Origin: Candidatus Omnitrophota bacterium
GTDB taxonomy: Bacteria; Omnitrophota; Gorgyraeia; Gygaellales; Profunditerraquicolaceae
Direction: 5' to 3'
DNA: 15,405 nt
NCBI GenBank assembly: GCA_028711825.1
Contig: JAQTRM010000001.1
Span: 27,351 to 42,755, forward strand
A program made the translations under genes and the position numbers. How positions within the stretch are numbered: position 1 is the first letter of the stretch; each line of letters opens with the position of its first letter. The notes under the pieces are model-generated. The model was not told the DNA's origin, did no database searches, and saw nothing but the letters and a program-made list of their open reading frames with translations. This document shows positions 6,842 to 14,238 of the stretch, in pieces.

Positions 6842-9037
6842 ATGCCCTGCGCCGACCCTCTGGTTTTAGAGGTTTTTAAATATAAAAATTCGCTGAAGAG
6901 TTGTCTTTTCCGCCAGGGTTCGCTTTCCCCCACTTTGCGCCGTTACAGCCAGGTGGGGGTTTCTTTTTCCGAATTAAGATATCTTGCCCTGGAAACGGTC
7001 GGCATTCTGAATCGTCCTTATGATGAAGGAGCAGGAGGCGTTCACCGGTTAAAAAGCCTGCAGGAAACAGGCAAATTATTATGGGATTATCTATTCAGCC
7101 GCTCTATCAAGGAGCGGCTGAAAGAAAGCCCCTCTTGCATACTGACTCTTTCTCTGGATGCGGAATTAATCTATCTTCCCTGGGAATTGGTTTTTGACGG
7201 GGCGGATTTTTTAAGCCTTAAATTCGGGATGGGCAGGGTAGTGCGCAGCCGGGGGGACTCTTTCTTACTGCCATATCGTAATCCCGCGCAAAATGCCAGA
7301 ATGTTGATTTTAGCCGACCCTACGGGCGATTTAAAGTCAGCCTACCGCGAAGGGGTGATTATCAAAAAGCAGGTTTCTTTACGCAATAAATCCAGGGTTC
7401 AGGCGGATTTTAAATCTACCAATATCGACAGGTATTATGCCAGGAACAATATCTGTAATTATGATATTGTGCATTTTGCCGGACACGGTGATCATGGCGG
7501 CCCGGGGGGAGGGGGGTGGATTTTTAAAGACGGGTCATTCGGCCCGGGGGATATATTTAAGATGAGGCAGGGTTGTAATTTCCCGGCGCTGGTATTTTCC
7601 AACGCCTGTCATACTGCGGAGTCAGTTCTCGCGCGCGTAAGGTTCGATTATCAACGCGATAGTTACGGGATGGCGGGGGCCTTTTTGTCCGCCGGAGTCA
7701 GGCATTATATCGGCGCGATCCGGAAAGTGGAGGATAATGCCGCGCTGGTATTCGCGCGCGAGTTTTACCGCGGCATGGTTTCCGGCAAGGAGATGGGAGA
7801 ATCTTTGAGGCTCGCGAGGGTGAAGCTGAAGGAGGAATACGGATTAAGAAGGATGTATTGGGTGAATTATCTGCTTTATGGAGATCCGGGGTTCATTTTT
7901 TTTAAACCTTTGCGTCAACAAAAACACGTTTCTGAGATAGGTAAAACCGGCGGCAATAAGTCTTCCAGGAGGCTGGGGGCTATTTTTATATGCTTAAGCG
8001 CGGTTTTGGTTTTTGGCATTCCCAAGAACAGCACCGAAGAAATAATGTTGTATTCAAACGCGTTAAATTATTATCGCCGCGGTGATAATCGGCAGGCGCT
8101 TATTTTCGCCCAGCGGCTTATGAGGCATAACGCGGATTTTCTGGATGGGTACCCCTTGATCGCCGATTCCTACCGGTATCTTGGAGATCAGGATAACGCT
8201 TTAAAATATTATATTTATTATTTGTTTGAAAGCAGAAAAATGGGCAGTCAGGCGCATCTTTTACGTTCTTATATTAAACTTGGATGGTTTCTTCAGGTTA
8301 ACGGCAGCAGTGAAAACGCCCGTAAGTTTTACGATAAAGCCCTGGAATTAAGCAAAAGCACAAATGATAAAAAGAATGAAGCCCTGGTTTTAAGAAAGCT
8401 GGCTGCCTGGCATGCCGACCGGGCGCGCTATGAAGAAGCGCTGGATCTTCTGGCCAGGAGTATTGCCATAAATATCGAATATCACGCCGACCCCGAAGAT
8501 TCTGAAAACCTGGCGCGTGATTGTTTTGCTATCGGGACGTTATTGATGAAAAAAGGGGATTATGAAACCGCGGGAATCTTTTATGAGAGGAGCCGGAAGA
8601 TATTCGAGAGCCTAATGCTGAATAACGACCTGAGGGATTGTTATTATAACTTAGGAAAAATATATAGAAGCCGGGGGCTGTATTCCAGGTCGCTGGGTTA
8701 TTATTTTAAAGGGCTGCGGATCGATATTAAGAACGGTTATCTCGCCAACCTGGCGGGCGGGTATATTATGGTAGCGGGAGTTTACGCGGATATGGGGGAC
8801 CTTAACAATATGGAAAGATACCTGAAAAAATCGATTGTTCTCTCGAAAAAAACAAATAATCTAATGGATCTCTCCGGGGCAAGTTACCGTTTGGGTTTGT
8901 TATATAAGAAAGAAGGCAGGGATGATTTGTCCGAGAAGTATTTATCCAGGGCGCAAGAAATTTACCGGTTAACAACCCCTGATGAATGCCGGGGGATCCG
9001 TAAAAGAGCCTGCGAAATTAAGGTCCCCGGTGATTGA
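6842..9037 (+). CDS. CHAT-domain protease with one membrane helix and C-terminal TPR array
   Basis: A 731-residue protein. Residues about 95-355 form a CHAT domain, a caspase/separase-like cysteine protease fold. The dyad is visible as HFAGHGD (211-217, catalytic His probably H215) and SNACHTAES (253-261, Cys256). The domain ends with the usual YLLYGDPG (343-350). A single hydrophobic helix follows at about 378-393, with basic residues just before it (KTGGNKSSRR). By the positive-inside rule, the protease faces the cytosol and the rest the periplasm. Residues about 400-715 are TPR-like helical pairs, roughly seven, for binding a peptide or protein. The ATG at 6842 starts 4 bases after the preceding stop without a Shine-Dalgarno site, so translation is probably coupled to the ZAS gene. 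I infer that the TPR part is the sensor and that the ZAS or sigma protein is the target. Confidence 0.88.
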   Translation: MPCADPLVLEVFKYKNSLKSCLFRQGSLSPTLRRYSQVGVSFSELRYLALETVGILNRPYDEGAGGVHRLKSLQETGKLLWDYLFSRSIKERLKESPSCILTLSLDAELIYLPWELVFDGADFLSLKFGMGRVVRSRGDSFLLPYRNPAQNARMLILADPTGDLKSAYREGVIIKKQVSLRNKSRVQADFKSTNIDRYYARNNICNYDIVHFAGHGDHGGPGGGGWIFKDGSFGPGDIFKMRQGCNFPALVFSNACHTAESVLARVRFDYQRDSYGMAGAFLSAGVRHYIGAIRKVEDNAALVFAREFYRGMVSGKEMGESLRLARVKLKEEYGLRRMYWVNYLLYGDPGFIFFKPLRQQKHVSEIGKTGGNKSSRRLGAIFICLSAVLVFGIPKNSTEEIMLYSNALNYYRRGDNRQALIFAQRLMRHNADFLDGYPLIADSYRYLGDQDNALKYYIYYLFESRKMGSQAHLLRSYIKLGWFLQVNGSSENARKFYDKALELSKSTNDKKNEALVLRKLAAWHADRARYEEALDLLARSIAINIEYHADPEDSENLARDCFAIGTLLMKKGDYETAGIFYERSRKIFESLMLNNDLRDCYYNLGKIYRSRGLYSRSLGYYFKGLRIDIKNGYLANLAGGYIMVAGVYADMGDLNNMERYLKKSIVLSKKTNNLMDLSGASYRLGLLYKKEGRDDLSEKYLSRAQEIYRLTTPDECRGIRKRACEIKVPGD

Positions 9038-9058
9038 GCGCGCCTTTTAAAATAATTC

Positions 9059-9085
9059 TTGACAAATCACTATTTTGGCTATACT
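9059..9085 (+). promoter_or_regulatory. Promoter of the Rrf2-methionine operon
   Basis: A perfect -35 TTGACA (9059-9064) is followed after 15 bp by TATACT (9080-9085). The spacing is slightly short, but both boxes are strong. Transcription would start near 9092, about 70 nt before the Rrf2 ATG. The -10 box overlaps the left arm of the inverted repeat at 9082-9113, so a bound regulator would block RNA polymerase. Confidence 0.65.
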
Positions 9086-9113
9086 CTACTATATTGATAG
9101 GGTTAGTAGAGTA
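9082..9113. promoter_or_regulatory. Inverted-repeat operator, probably for the Rrf2 regulator
   Basis: A perfect 10-bp inverted repeat pairs TACTCTACTA (9082-9091) with TAGTAGAGTA (9104-9113) across a 12-bp spacer. A smaller palindrome, CTAT....ATAG, is nested inside it (9089-9100). TAGGGTTA is also directly repeated at 9098-9105 and 9112-9119, 14 bp apart. The site covers the -10 box and expected transcription start, as for a repressor. Assignment to the adjacent Rrf2 gene is inference from position. Confidence 0.6.
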
Positions 9114-9162
9114 GGGTTAAAAACCGGAGATTTGCGGGTTATATGCTCGTGAAGGGGATAAA

Positions 9163-9603
9163 ATGAGGATTACTTATAAAGGCGATTACGCGTTGAAAGC
9201 TTTATTGGACCTGGCGCTGCATTATGAACAAGGGCTGTCTACGATAAACGATATCGCCGGCCATATCGACGCTCCGGTAAAGTTCCTGGAGCAGGTCCTT
9301 CTGGATCTTAAGAAAAGCGGATTTGTCGAGAGTAAGCGCGGCAATGTGGGAGGGTACCGTTTGGCCAAGGACCCTTCCGATATCACCCTGGGCGAAGTGA
9401 TCCGGCGCATTGACGGCCCGATCGAACCGATCGCCTGCGTAGAAAAGAATTATTCCGATTGCGTCGATCTTCAGCGTTGTGTTTTTAAGGGTATTTGGAA
9501 AAAAATTTCTTTTGCGGTTTCCGGGATAGTGGATAATATAAGTTTCGCGGATCTGGTTAAACAGGTAAAATCGGAGCGGCAAGCGCTGGTTTACGCGATT
9601 TAA
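9163..9603 (+). CDS. Rrf2-family transcriptional regulator, Fe-S (IscR/CymR-like)
   Basis: A 146-residue DNA-binding protein with an N-terminal winged helix (about 1-85), which includes the Rrf2 hallmarks MRITYKGDYALKALLDLA, FLEQVLLDLKKSGFVES and KRGNVGGYRLA. Three Cys, C92-x7-C100-x5-C106, sit where IscR and NsrR hold an Fe-S cluster, so a cluster is likely; CymR of Bacillus lacks these Cys. The start has AAGGGG at 9152-9157. It leads a run of sulfur-assimilation genes, starting 55 bases before metY. It is therefore a good candidate for controlling cysteine and methionine synthesis in response to Fe-S, sulfide or cysteine status, and for repressing itself through the inverted repeat at its promoter. 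Confidence 0.9.
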   Translation: MRITYKGDYALKALLDLALHYEQGLSTINDIAGHIDAPVKFLEQVLLDLKKSGFVESKRGNVGGYRLAKDPSDITLGEVIRRIDGPIEPIACVEKNYSDCVDLQRCVFKGIWKKISFAVSGIVDNISFADLVKQVKSERQALVYAI

Positions 9604-9658
9604 ATCACGCGTTATATTTTTTCCAAAAAATAAAGACGGCAATTAAGGGAGGGCAAAA

Positions 9659-10951
9659 TTGAGCAAAATCGATAGAAAGCTGAAAATCGAAAGTTTAGCG
9701 GTGCATGGCGGCCAGGAACCTGATCCGGTTACCGGCTCCTGCGCTGTCCCGATTTACCAGACCGTCGCATATAAATTCAAGGACAGCGATTACGCTGCCG
9801 ATCTTTTTAGCCTGCGGCAGGCCGGCAATATTTACGGCAGGCTGATGAATCCCACTACCGATGTTCTGGAAAAACGCATTGCGCTTATCGACGGAGGAGC
9901 GGGGGCGCTGGCTGCCTCCAGCGGACAGGCGGCAATCACCCTGGCGCTTTTAAATATCGCGCAGTCCGGCGATGAAATAGTTTCGGCGGATAACCTTTAC
10001 GGCGGGACGTATACTTTATTCCATTATACCTTCGCCCGTTTCGGGATAAAGGTTAAATTTGTAAAATCCAATGATCTTAAGGCAATCCAGGGCGCGATTA
10101 CCGCTAAAACCAGGGCAGTTTACGCCGAGTCGGTAGGCAACCCCAAGCTTGATGTCGCGGATCTTGAAGGGATTTCGGAAGTGGCGCATAAAAACGGCGT
10201 TCCTTTTGTGCTGGATAATACCGCCACGCCTTACACCATCAGGCCGATCGATCACGGGGTAGATATTGTGGTTTATTCGGCGACCAAGTTTATCGGAGGG
10301 CACGGTACAACCTTGGGCGGACTGATCGTCGACGCGGGCAGGTTTGACTGGGCTAACGGAAGGTTTCCGCTTATTGCCGGCCCCGAACCGAGTTACCACG
10401 GCCTGGATTTTACGGAAGCTTCTAAAAGCCTGGGAAGCGCCCCTTATATTCTTAAAGCAAGGAGCACTATCCTGCGTGATACGGGAGGGACTTTATCTCC
10501 TTTTGCGGCATTTCTTCTTTTGCAGGGCCTGGAAACCCTGCATTTGAGGATCCCGGCGCACGGAAAGAACGCTTTAGAGACGGCAAGATACCTGAAAAAA
10601 CACCCCAAGGTAAGCTGGGTTAATTACCCCGGATTGGAGGATAGCCCGGAAAAAGAAAGGGCCGCTAAATACTTCAGGCATGGCGCGGGAGCGATCCTGG
10701 GGTTCGGGATCAAAGGAGGAGAAGAGGCGGGGGCGAAGTTTATTAATGCCCTGGAGCTGTTTTCTCACCTGGCGAATATCGGCGACGCCAAAAGCCTGGC
10801 GATACATCCTGCCAGCACAACTCATCAGCAGCTTTCAGCCGAAGAACGGCTGGCGACGGGTGTTACCCCGGACTTCGTGCGCTTGTCGGTGGGGATAGAA
10901 AATATCGATGATATTATTTCCGATATCGAACAGGCCCTTGGAAAAGCTTAG
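9659..10951 (+). CDS. metY: O-acetylhomoserine sulfhydrylase
   Basis: A 430-residue cytosolic PLP enzyme of the Cys/Met metabolism family. It joins O-acetylhomoserine and sulfide to form homocysteine, giving methionine synthesis without cystathionine. The start is TTG at 9659, supported by a very strong ribosome site, AAGGGAGGG (9645-9653). No in-frame ATG or GTG is found closer. Motifs are the N-terminal AVHGGQEPDPVTG (14-26), IYGRLMNPTTDVLE (58-71), SSGQAA (87-92), and VYSATKFIGGHG (205-216) with the PLP-binding Lys at K210. Length is normal for MetY (about 425-430) and longer than the cystathionine enzymes (about 380-400), which favours MetY. MetX, which makes its substrate, is encoded two genes downstream. 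Confidence 0.95.
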   Translation: MSKIDRKLKIESLAVHGGQEPDPVTGSCAVPIYQTVAYKFKDSDYAADLFSLRQAGNIYGRLMNPTTDVLEKRIALIDGGAGALAASSGQAAITLALLNIAQSGDEIVSADNLYGGTYTLFHYTFARFGIKVKFVKSNDLKAIQGAITAKTRAVYAESVGNPKLDVADLEGISEVAHKNGVPFVLDNTATPYTIRPIDHGVDIVVYSATKFIGGHGTTLGGLIVDAGRFDWANGRFPLIAGPEPSYHGLDFTEASKSLGSAPYILKARSTILRDTGGTLSPFAAFLLLQGLETLHLRIPAHGKNALETARYLKKHPKVSWVNYPGLEDSPEKERAAKYFRHGAGAILGFGIKGGEEAGAKFINALELFSHLANIGDAKSLAIHPASTTHQQLSAEERLATGVTPDFVRLSVGIENIDDIISDIEQALGKA

Positions 10952-11021
10952 CTTTTTGGATTCGCGGCGGATACCGGAGGCGGATGGATTCTAAGCCGAT
11001 ATTTTAGAAAAGAGGTCTATA

Positions 11022-11951
11022 ATGGGTAAAATTTACCAGGACATCACTAAGACCGTAGGCAATACGCCTCTGGTCAGGCTAAACCGGATTGCGTCGGAGA
11101 TTAACGCTACAATATTGGTTAAGGTCGAATCTTTTAATCCTCTCTCGAGCGTTAAAGACAGGCTGGGGGTGGCTTTGATTGAGGATGCCGAACGCCGGGG
11201 GCTGCTCGGTAAAAATACTACCGTTATCGAGCCTACCAGCGGGAATACCGGTATCGCCCTGGCTTTTGTCTGCGCCGCCAAGGGGTACAAACTTATCCTG
11301 ACAATGCCGGAGACGATGAGCCTGGAACGGCGGCAGCTGCTCAAGATTTTGGGAGCGGAGGTTGTATTGACAGACGGTGCTAAAGGGATGCAGGGCGCGG
11401 TGGAAAAGGCGGAAGAGCTGGTAAAATCGATACCGCATAGTTTTATGCCGCAGCAGTTTAATAATCCGGCTAACCCCGAAGTCCACCGTAAGACTACCGC
11501 GCAGGAAATTTGGGACGATACCGCGGGAAAGGTCGATATCCTGGTGGCGGGGGTGGGAACCGGGGGCACGATCACCGGGATTGCCGAGGCGCTTAAAAAG
11601 AAAAAACCTTCTTTTAAAGCGGTGGCGGTTGAGCCGGATGCTTCTCCGGTTTTGTCCGGAGGCGCCCCCGGGCCGCATAAGATTCAGGGTATCGGGGCGG
11701 GTTTTGTGCCGAAAGTTTTTAAAAGTAACATGGTGGATGAGATTATCCGGGTCTCCGGCGAAGACGCGGGAGCAACCGCGCGCAAGCTTGCCAGGCTGGA
11801 GGGGATCCTGGCGGGTATATCCAGCGGAGCGGCGCTTTGGGCGGCGCTGGAAGTAGCTTGCCGCAAGGAGAACCGCGGGAAAGTCATCGTAGTGATCCTG
11901 CCGGATACCGGAGAGAGGTATTTGTCTACCTGGCTTTTTCAAGAAACTTAA
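11022..11951 (+). CDS. cysK: Cysteine synthase (O-acetylserine sulfhydrylase)
   Basis: A 309-residue PLP enzyme that makes cysteine from O-acetylserine and sulfide. The ATG at 11022 follows AGAGG at 11011-11015. The PLP Lys is K45 in NPLSSVKDR; the substrate loop is TSGNTG (72-77); the phosphate-binding loop is GVGTGGTITG. The ending GERYLSTWLF is also typical of CysK. Length is normal. No serine acetyltransferase gene (cysE) is in the window, so O-acetylserine must come from elsewhere. It sits between metY and metX, 70 bases after metY, within the probable Rrf2-controlled operon. The closely related CysM, or an O-phosphoserine-using form, cannot be excluded by eye. Confidence 0.94.
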   Translation: MGKIYQDITKTVGNTPLVRLNRIASEINATILVKVESFNPLSSVKDRLGVALIEDAERRGLLGKNTTVIEPTSGNTGIALAFVCAAKGYKLILTMPETMSLERRQLLKILGAEVVLTDGAKGMQGAVEKAEELVKSIPHSFMPQQFNNPANPEVHRKTTAQEIWDDTAGKVDILVAGVGTGGTITGIAEALKKKKPSFKAVAVEPDASPVLSGGAPGPHKIQGIGAGFVPKVFKSNMVDEIIRVSGEDAGATARKLARLEGILAGISSGAALWAALEVACRKENRGKVIVVILPDTGERYLSTWLFQET

Positions 11952-12002
11952 ACTTTCAGGGAACCCGGAAAATTTTTTATTGCATGACCACGGAGCGTAA
12001 AG

Positions 12003-13163
12003 ATGAATAAAGACAAGAAAAACGCGCAAGAGGGAGGGGCAGGGGTTGTAAAAACTTCATCCTTTACTTTTGACGCGCTTAAATTGGAAAGCGGCGATAA
12101 ACTCGGCCCGGTAAGCCTGGCTTATGAGACTTACGGGTGTTTGAATAAAGACAAGACAAACGCCATCCTGATTACGCATGCCCTTTCCGGGGACGCGCAT
12201 GCCGCCGGGATCCATGAAAACAAGGATAATCCGGGATGGTGGGATAAGTTTATCGGCCCGGGAAGAGCTTTTGATACCGACAAATATTTTGTAATCTGTT
12301 CGAATGTCCTGGGGGGGTGCAAAGGTTCCACCGGTCCCTCAAGCTTAAATCCAAAAACCGGTTTTCCTTATGCCCTGGATTTTCCCCTGTTTACGATAAA
12401 TGATATCGTGAATGCCCAGAAACGCTTGATTGATTACCTGGGGATCGAAAAGTTACTGGCGGTAGTCGGGGGCTCGATGGGCGGAATGCAGGCGCTTTCC
12501 TGGCTGGTGAATTATCCGAAGAGCCTGCGCAGCGTAATACCGATTGCCACTACCGTTAAGCATTCTCCCCAACAGATCGCGTTTAACGAGGTCGGGCGCC
12601 AGGCGATCATGGCGGATGCGCATTGGAAGAGCGGGAATTACTATGGCGGGCCGCTTCCTTCCAAAGGGCTTGCGGTTGCCAGGATGATCGGACATGTTAC
12701 TTATATGAGCGATAAATCAATGGCCGAAAAATTCGGGCGCGCCAAAAAGGCTGTAGAAGGCCCTTTTAAATTCACCGCGGATTTCGAGGTTGAAGGGTAT
12801 TTGCATTACCGCGGAGACAGCTTTGTCAGGCGTTTTGACGCAAACTCCTATCTCTATATTACCAAGGCAATGGATAATTTTGACGCCTCAAAAGGCCGTC
12901 CTTTACCGGCGGCCCTGCGCGGAGTTGCGGCCAAGGTCCTGGTTATTTCTTTTAAAAGCGACTGGTTATATCCGGCTTATCAGTCCAAAGAGATTGTCAA
13001 AGCCTGCAAACTTGCGGGGATCGAAACTACTTATTGCGAGGTTGATTCCAGCTATGGGCATGACGCGTTCCTTCTGGAGGTGGAAGAGGAATCGCATTTG
13101 CTCAGGCATTTCCTGAAGAAAGTATTTTACGCTTACGAGGTGACCGGTGAATACGGAGAGTAA
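12003..13163 (+). CDS. metX: Homoserine O-acetyltransferase
   Basis: A 386-residue alpha/beta-hydrolase-fold enzyme that transfers acetyl from acetyl-CoA to homoserine, the first committed step to methionine and the source of the MetY substrate. The triad is visible as Ser158 in GGSMGGMQALSW, Asp320 in FKSDWLYP and His353 in SYGHDAFL. Other family motifs are THALSGDAH (58-66), NVLGGCKGSTGPSS (101-114) and YLYITKAMDNFD. The start has GGAG at 11992-11995. The first 20 residues are a polar extension before the conserved core. Some MetX-fold enzymes use succinyl-CoA; pairing with MetY favours acetyl. Its 3' end overlaps metW. Confidence 0.95.
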   Translation: MNKDKKNAQEGGAGVVKTSSFTFDALKLESGDKLGPVSLAYETYGCLNKDKTNAILITHALSGDAHAAGIHENKDNPGWWDKFIGPGRAFDTDKYFVICSNVLGGCKGSTGPSSLNPKTGFPYALDFPLFTINDIVNAQKRLIDYLGIEKLLAVVGGSMGGMQALSWLVNYPKSLRSVIPIATTVKHSPQQIAFNEVGRQAIMADAHWKSGNYYGGPLPSKGLAVARMIGHVTYMSDKSMAEKFGRAKKAVEGPFKFTADFEVEGYLHYRGDSFVRRFDANSYLYITKAMDNFDASKGRPLPAALRGVAAKVLVISFKSDWLYPAYQSKEIVKACKLAGIETTYCEVDSSYGHDAFLLEVEEESHLLRHFLKKVFYAYEVTGEYGE

Positions 13164-13749
13164 GGATGTGCGTTTCGACCATAAAGTAATACTGGATTTA
13201 ATAAGCGAAGGGTCTTCGGTCCTGGACTTAGGGTGCGGCTCGGGGGACCTTTTGTATCTTTTAATAAAAGAGAAAAAGGTCCACGGCCAGGGTATTGAAA
13301 TCGACGAACAGGAGATTTACAAATGTGTCGCTAAAGGGCTGAACGTGTTTCACGGTGACATCGACAGCGGGCTGGCGGAGTTTGGAGATAAATCTTTCGA
13401 CTATGTAGTACTCAATCAGAGCATGCAGCAGATCCTGCGCGTGGACCGGGTGCTTAAGGATGCCTTAAGGGTGGGGAAAAAGATTATTGTAGGTTTTCCC
13501 AACTTCGCCTATTATAAGTCGAGGCTGCAGATGCTTTTTCACGGCAGGGCTCCGGTTACCGGTTCTTTGCCTTACCAATGGTATGAAACCCCTAACCTGC
13601 ATTTTTTGAGTATCTATGATTTTATCAGTTACTGTCAGGTTAAGCAGGTGCGTATCGAACGCGGCGTTTATATCGGAGAAAACCAAAAGATTTCGTTCCT
13701 GCCTAATTTATTCGCGCGGATAGGTATATTCCTGGTTTCGCGGGATTAA
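13147..13749 (+). CDS. metW: MetW, methyltransferase-fold partner of MetX
   Basis: A 200-residue protein of the MetW family, which is regularly encoded directly after metX and is needed with it for methionine synthesis in several bacteria. The biochemical role is not settled. The SAM-binding motif is VLDLGCGSGD (25-34). The later segments FDYVVLNQSMQQI, VGFPNFAYYKSRLQMLFHGRAP and LPYQWYETPNLHFLS are hallmarks of the family. The GTG at 13147 gives a 17-bp overlap with metX and has AGGTGA nearby (13138-13143). The alternative GTG at 13168 would begin with VRFDHK, closer to usual MetW starts, and has GGAG at 13155-13158; the true start is uncertain by seven codons. Overlap implies translational coupling with MetX. 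Confidence 0.92.
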   Translation: MNTESKDVRFDHKVILDLISEGSSVLDLGCGSGDLLYLLIKEKKVHGQGIEIDEQEIYKCVAKGLNVFHGDIDSGLAEFGDKSFDYVVLNQSMQQILRVDRVLKDALRVGKKIIVGFPNFAYYKSRLQMLFHGRAPVTGSLPYQWYETPNLHFLSIYDFISYCQVKQVRIERGVYIGENQKISFLPNLFARIGIFLVSRD

Positions 13750-13776
13750 CTTTTCTAACTCTAAAGGGAGAATATT

Positions 13777-13956
13777 ATGCCTTATATTAACCTTAAGCTG
13801 GTAGGGAAGCTTAATAAAGAACAAAAGAAAAAGATCGCCGAAGAGTTTTCCGATACCCTCTTGAGAGTGGCGGGGAAGCCCAAGGAGAGCCTCTATCTGG
13901 TAATCGACGAGGTAAACGGCGAAAACTGGGCCAAAGGCGATAAGTTTTTTGGTTAG
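13777..13956 (+). CDS. Small 4-oxalocrotonate tautomerase-family protein
   Basis: A 59-residue protein that starts MPYINLKLVGKLNKEQKKK. It has the beta-alpha-beta layout of the 4-OT family, whose catalytic base is the amine of Pro1 after Met removal; Pro is present. The ribosome site AAAGGGAG (13763-13770) is strong, and the gene begins 27 bases after metW. Aligning the EQK motif without gaps to Pseudomonas 4-OT puts Leu at Arg11, Tyr at Arg39 and Trp at Phe50. The substrate-binding arginines of the classical enzyme are thus absent, and 4-oxalocrotonate is unlikely to be the substrate. The physiological reaction is unknown. It may be cotranscribed with the methionine genes. Confidence 0.82.
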   Translation: MPYINLKLVGKLNKEQKKKIAEEFSDTLLRVAGKPKESLYLVIDEVNGENWAKGDKFFG

Positions 13957-14004
13957 TTTTGTATAGTAATTTATATCAACTCGCGGATTAAAAAAGAAGG
14001 AAAA

Positions 14005-14238
14005 ATGAAAAGGTTGTCTTTGGTCCATGCTAAACCTAATGAAAAATTAAGGATTGTTGAGGTTCTGGGCGGTTCTAATCTGGAGTCCAGGTTATTGGGG
14101 ATGGGGCTGCATAAATCCGGGACGCTTATCAAGCTCAGCCATATCGGTTTAAGGGGGCCGGTAGTAATCAAGGCCGGCCGGAGTGTGCTGGCGCTGGGGC
14201 ACGGCGTAGCGGAAAAGGTGATCGTGGAAAAAGAATGA
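14005..14238 (+). CDS. feoA: FeoA, ferrous iron transport accessory protein
   Basis: A 77-residue cytosolic SH3-like protein that assists the FeoB ferrous iron transporter. Recognisable features are the N-terminal LSLVHAKPNEKLRIVEVLGG, then LESRLLGMGLHKSGTLIKL, and the C-terminal GRSVLALGHGVAEKVIV. Length is normal. GAAGG at 13996-14000 supports the ATG. It overlaps feoB by 4 bases (ATGA), the usual sign of translational coupling. I looked for a Fur or IdeR box and a clear promoter in the 48 bases upstream. There is a TATAGT at 13962-13967 without a convincing -35 partner, so it may be transcribed from upstream. Confidence 0.93.
   Translation: MKRLSLVHAKPNEKLRIVEVLGGSNLESRLLGMGLHKSGTLIKLSHIGLRGPVVIKAGRSVLALGHGVAEKVIVEKE

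Noticed and set aside
5503..9037. CRISPR-linked type III-E (Craspase) locus
   Set aside because: Only the logic is similar. There are no cas genes or repeat-spacer array in the window, and the 7-bp repeats have no spacers.
9615..9632. AT-only inverted repeat TATTTTTT/AAAAAATA between the Rrf2 and metY genes
   Set aside because: The loop is 2 nt, the stem has no G-C pairs, and metY follows with a strong ribosome site. A terminator is not supported.
9604..9658. SAM riboswitch or T-box before metY
   Set aside because: The gap is only 55 bases, too short for either element, and no conserved core is visible.
11079..12029. Long minus-strand open frame (316 codons) opposite cysK
   Set aside because: It is a shadow of cysK, which has all its motifs on the + strand. 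The translation has no recognisable domain.
13957..14004. Fur box and promoter upstream of feoA
   Set aside because: AT-rich sequence with a TATAGT, but no good -35 box and no match to the GATAATGATAATCATTATC pattern.
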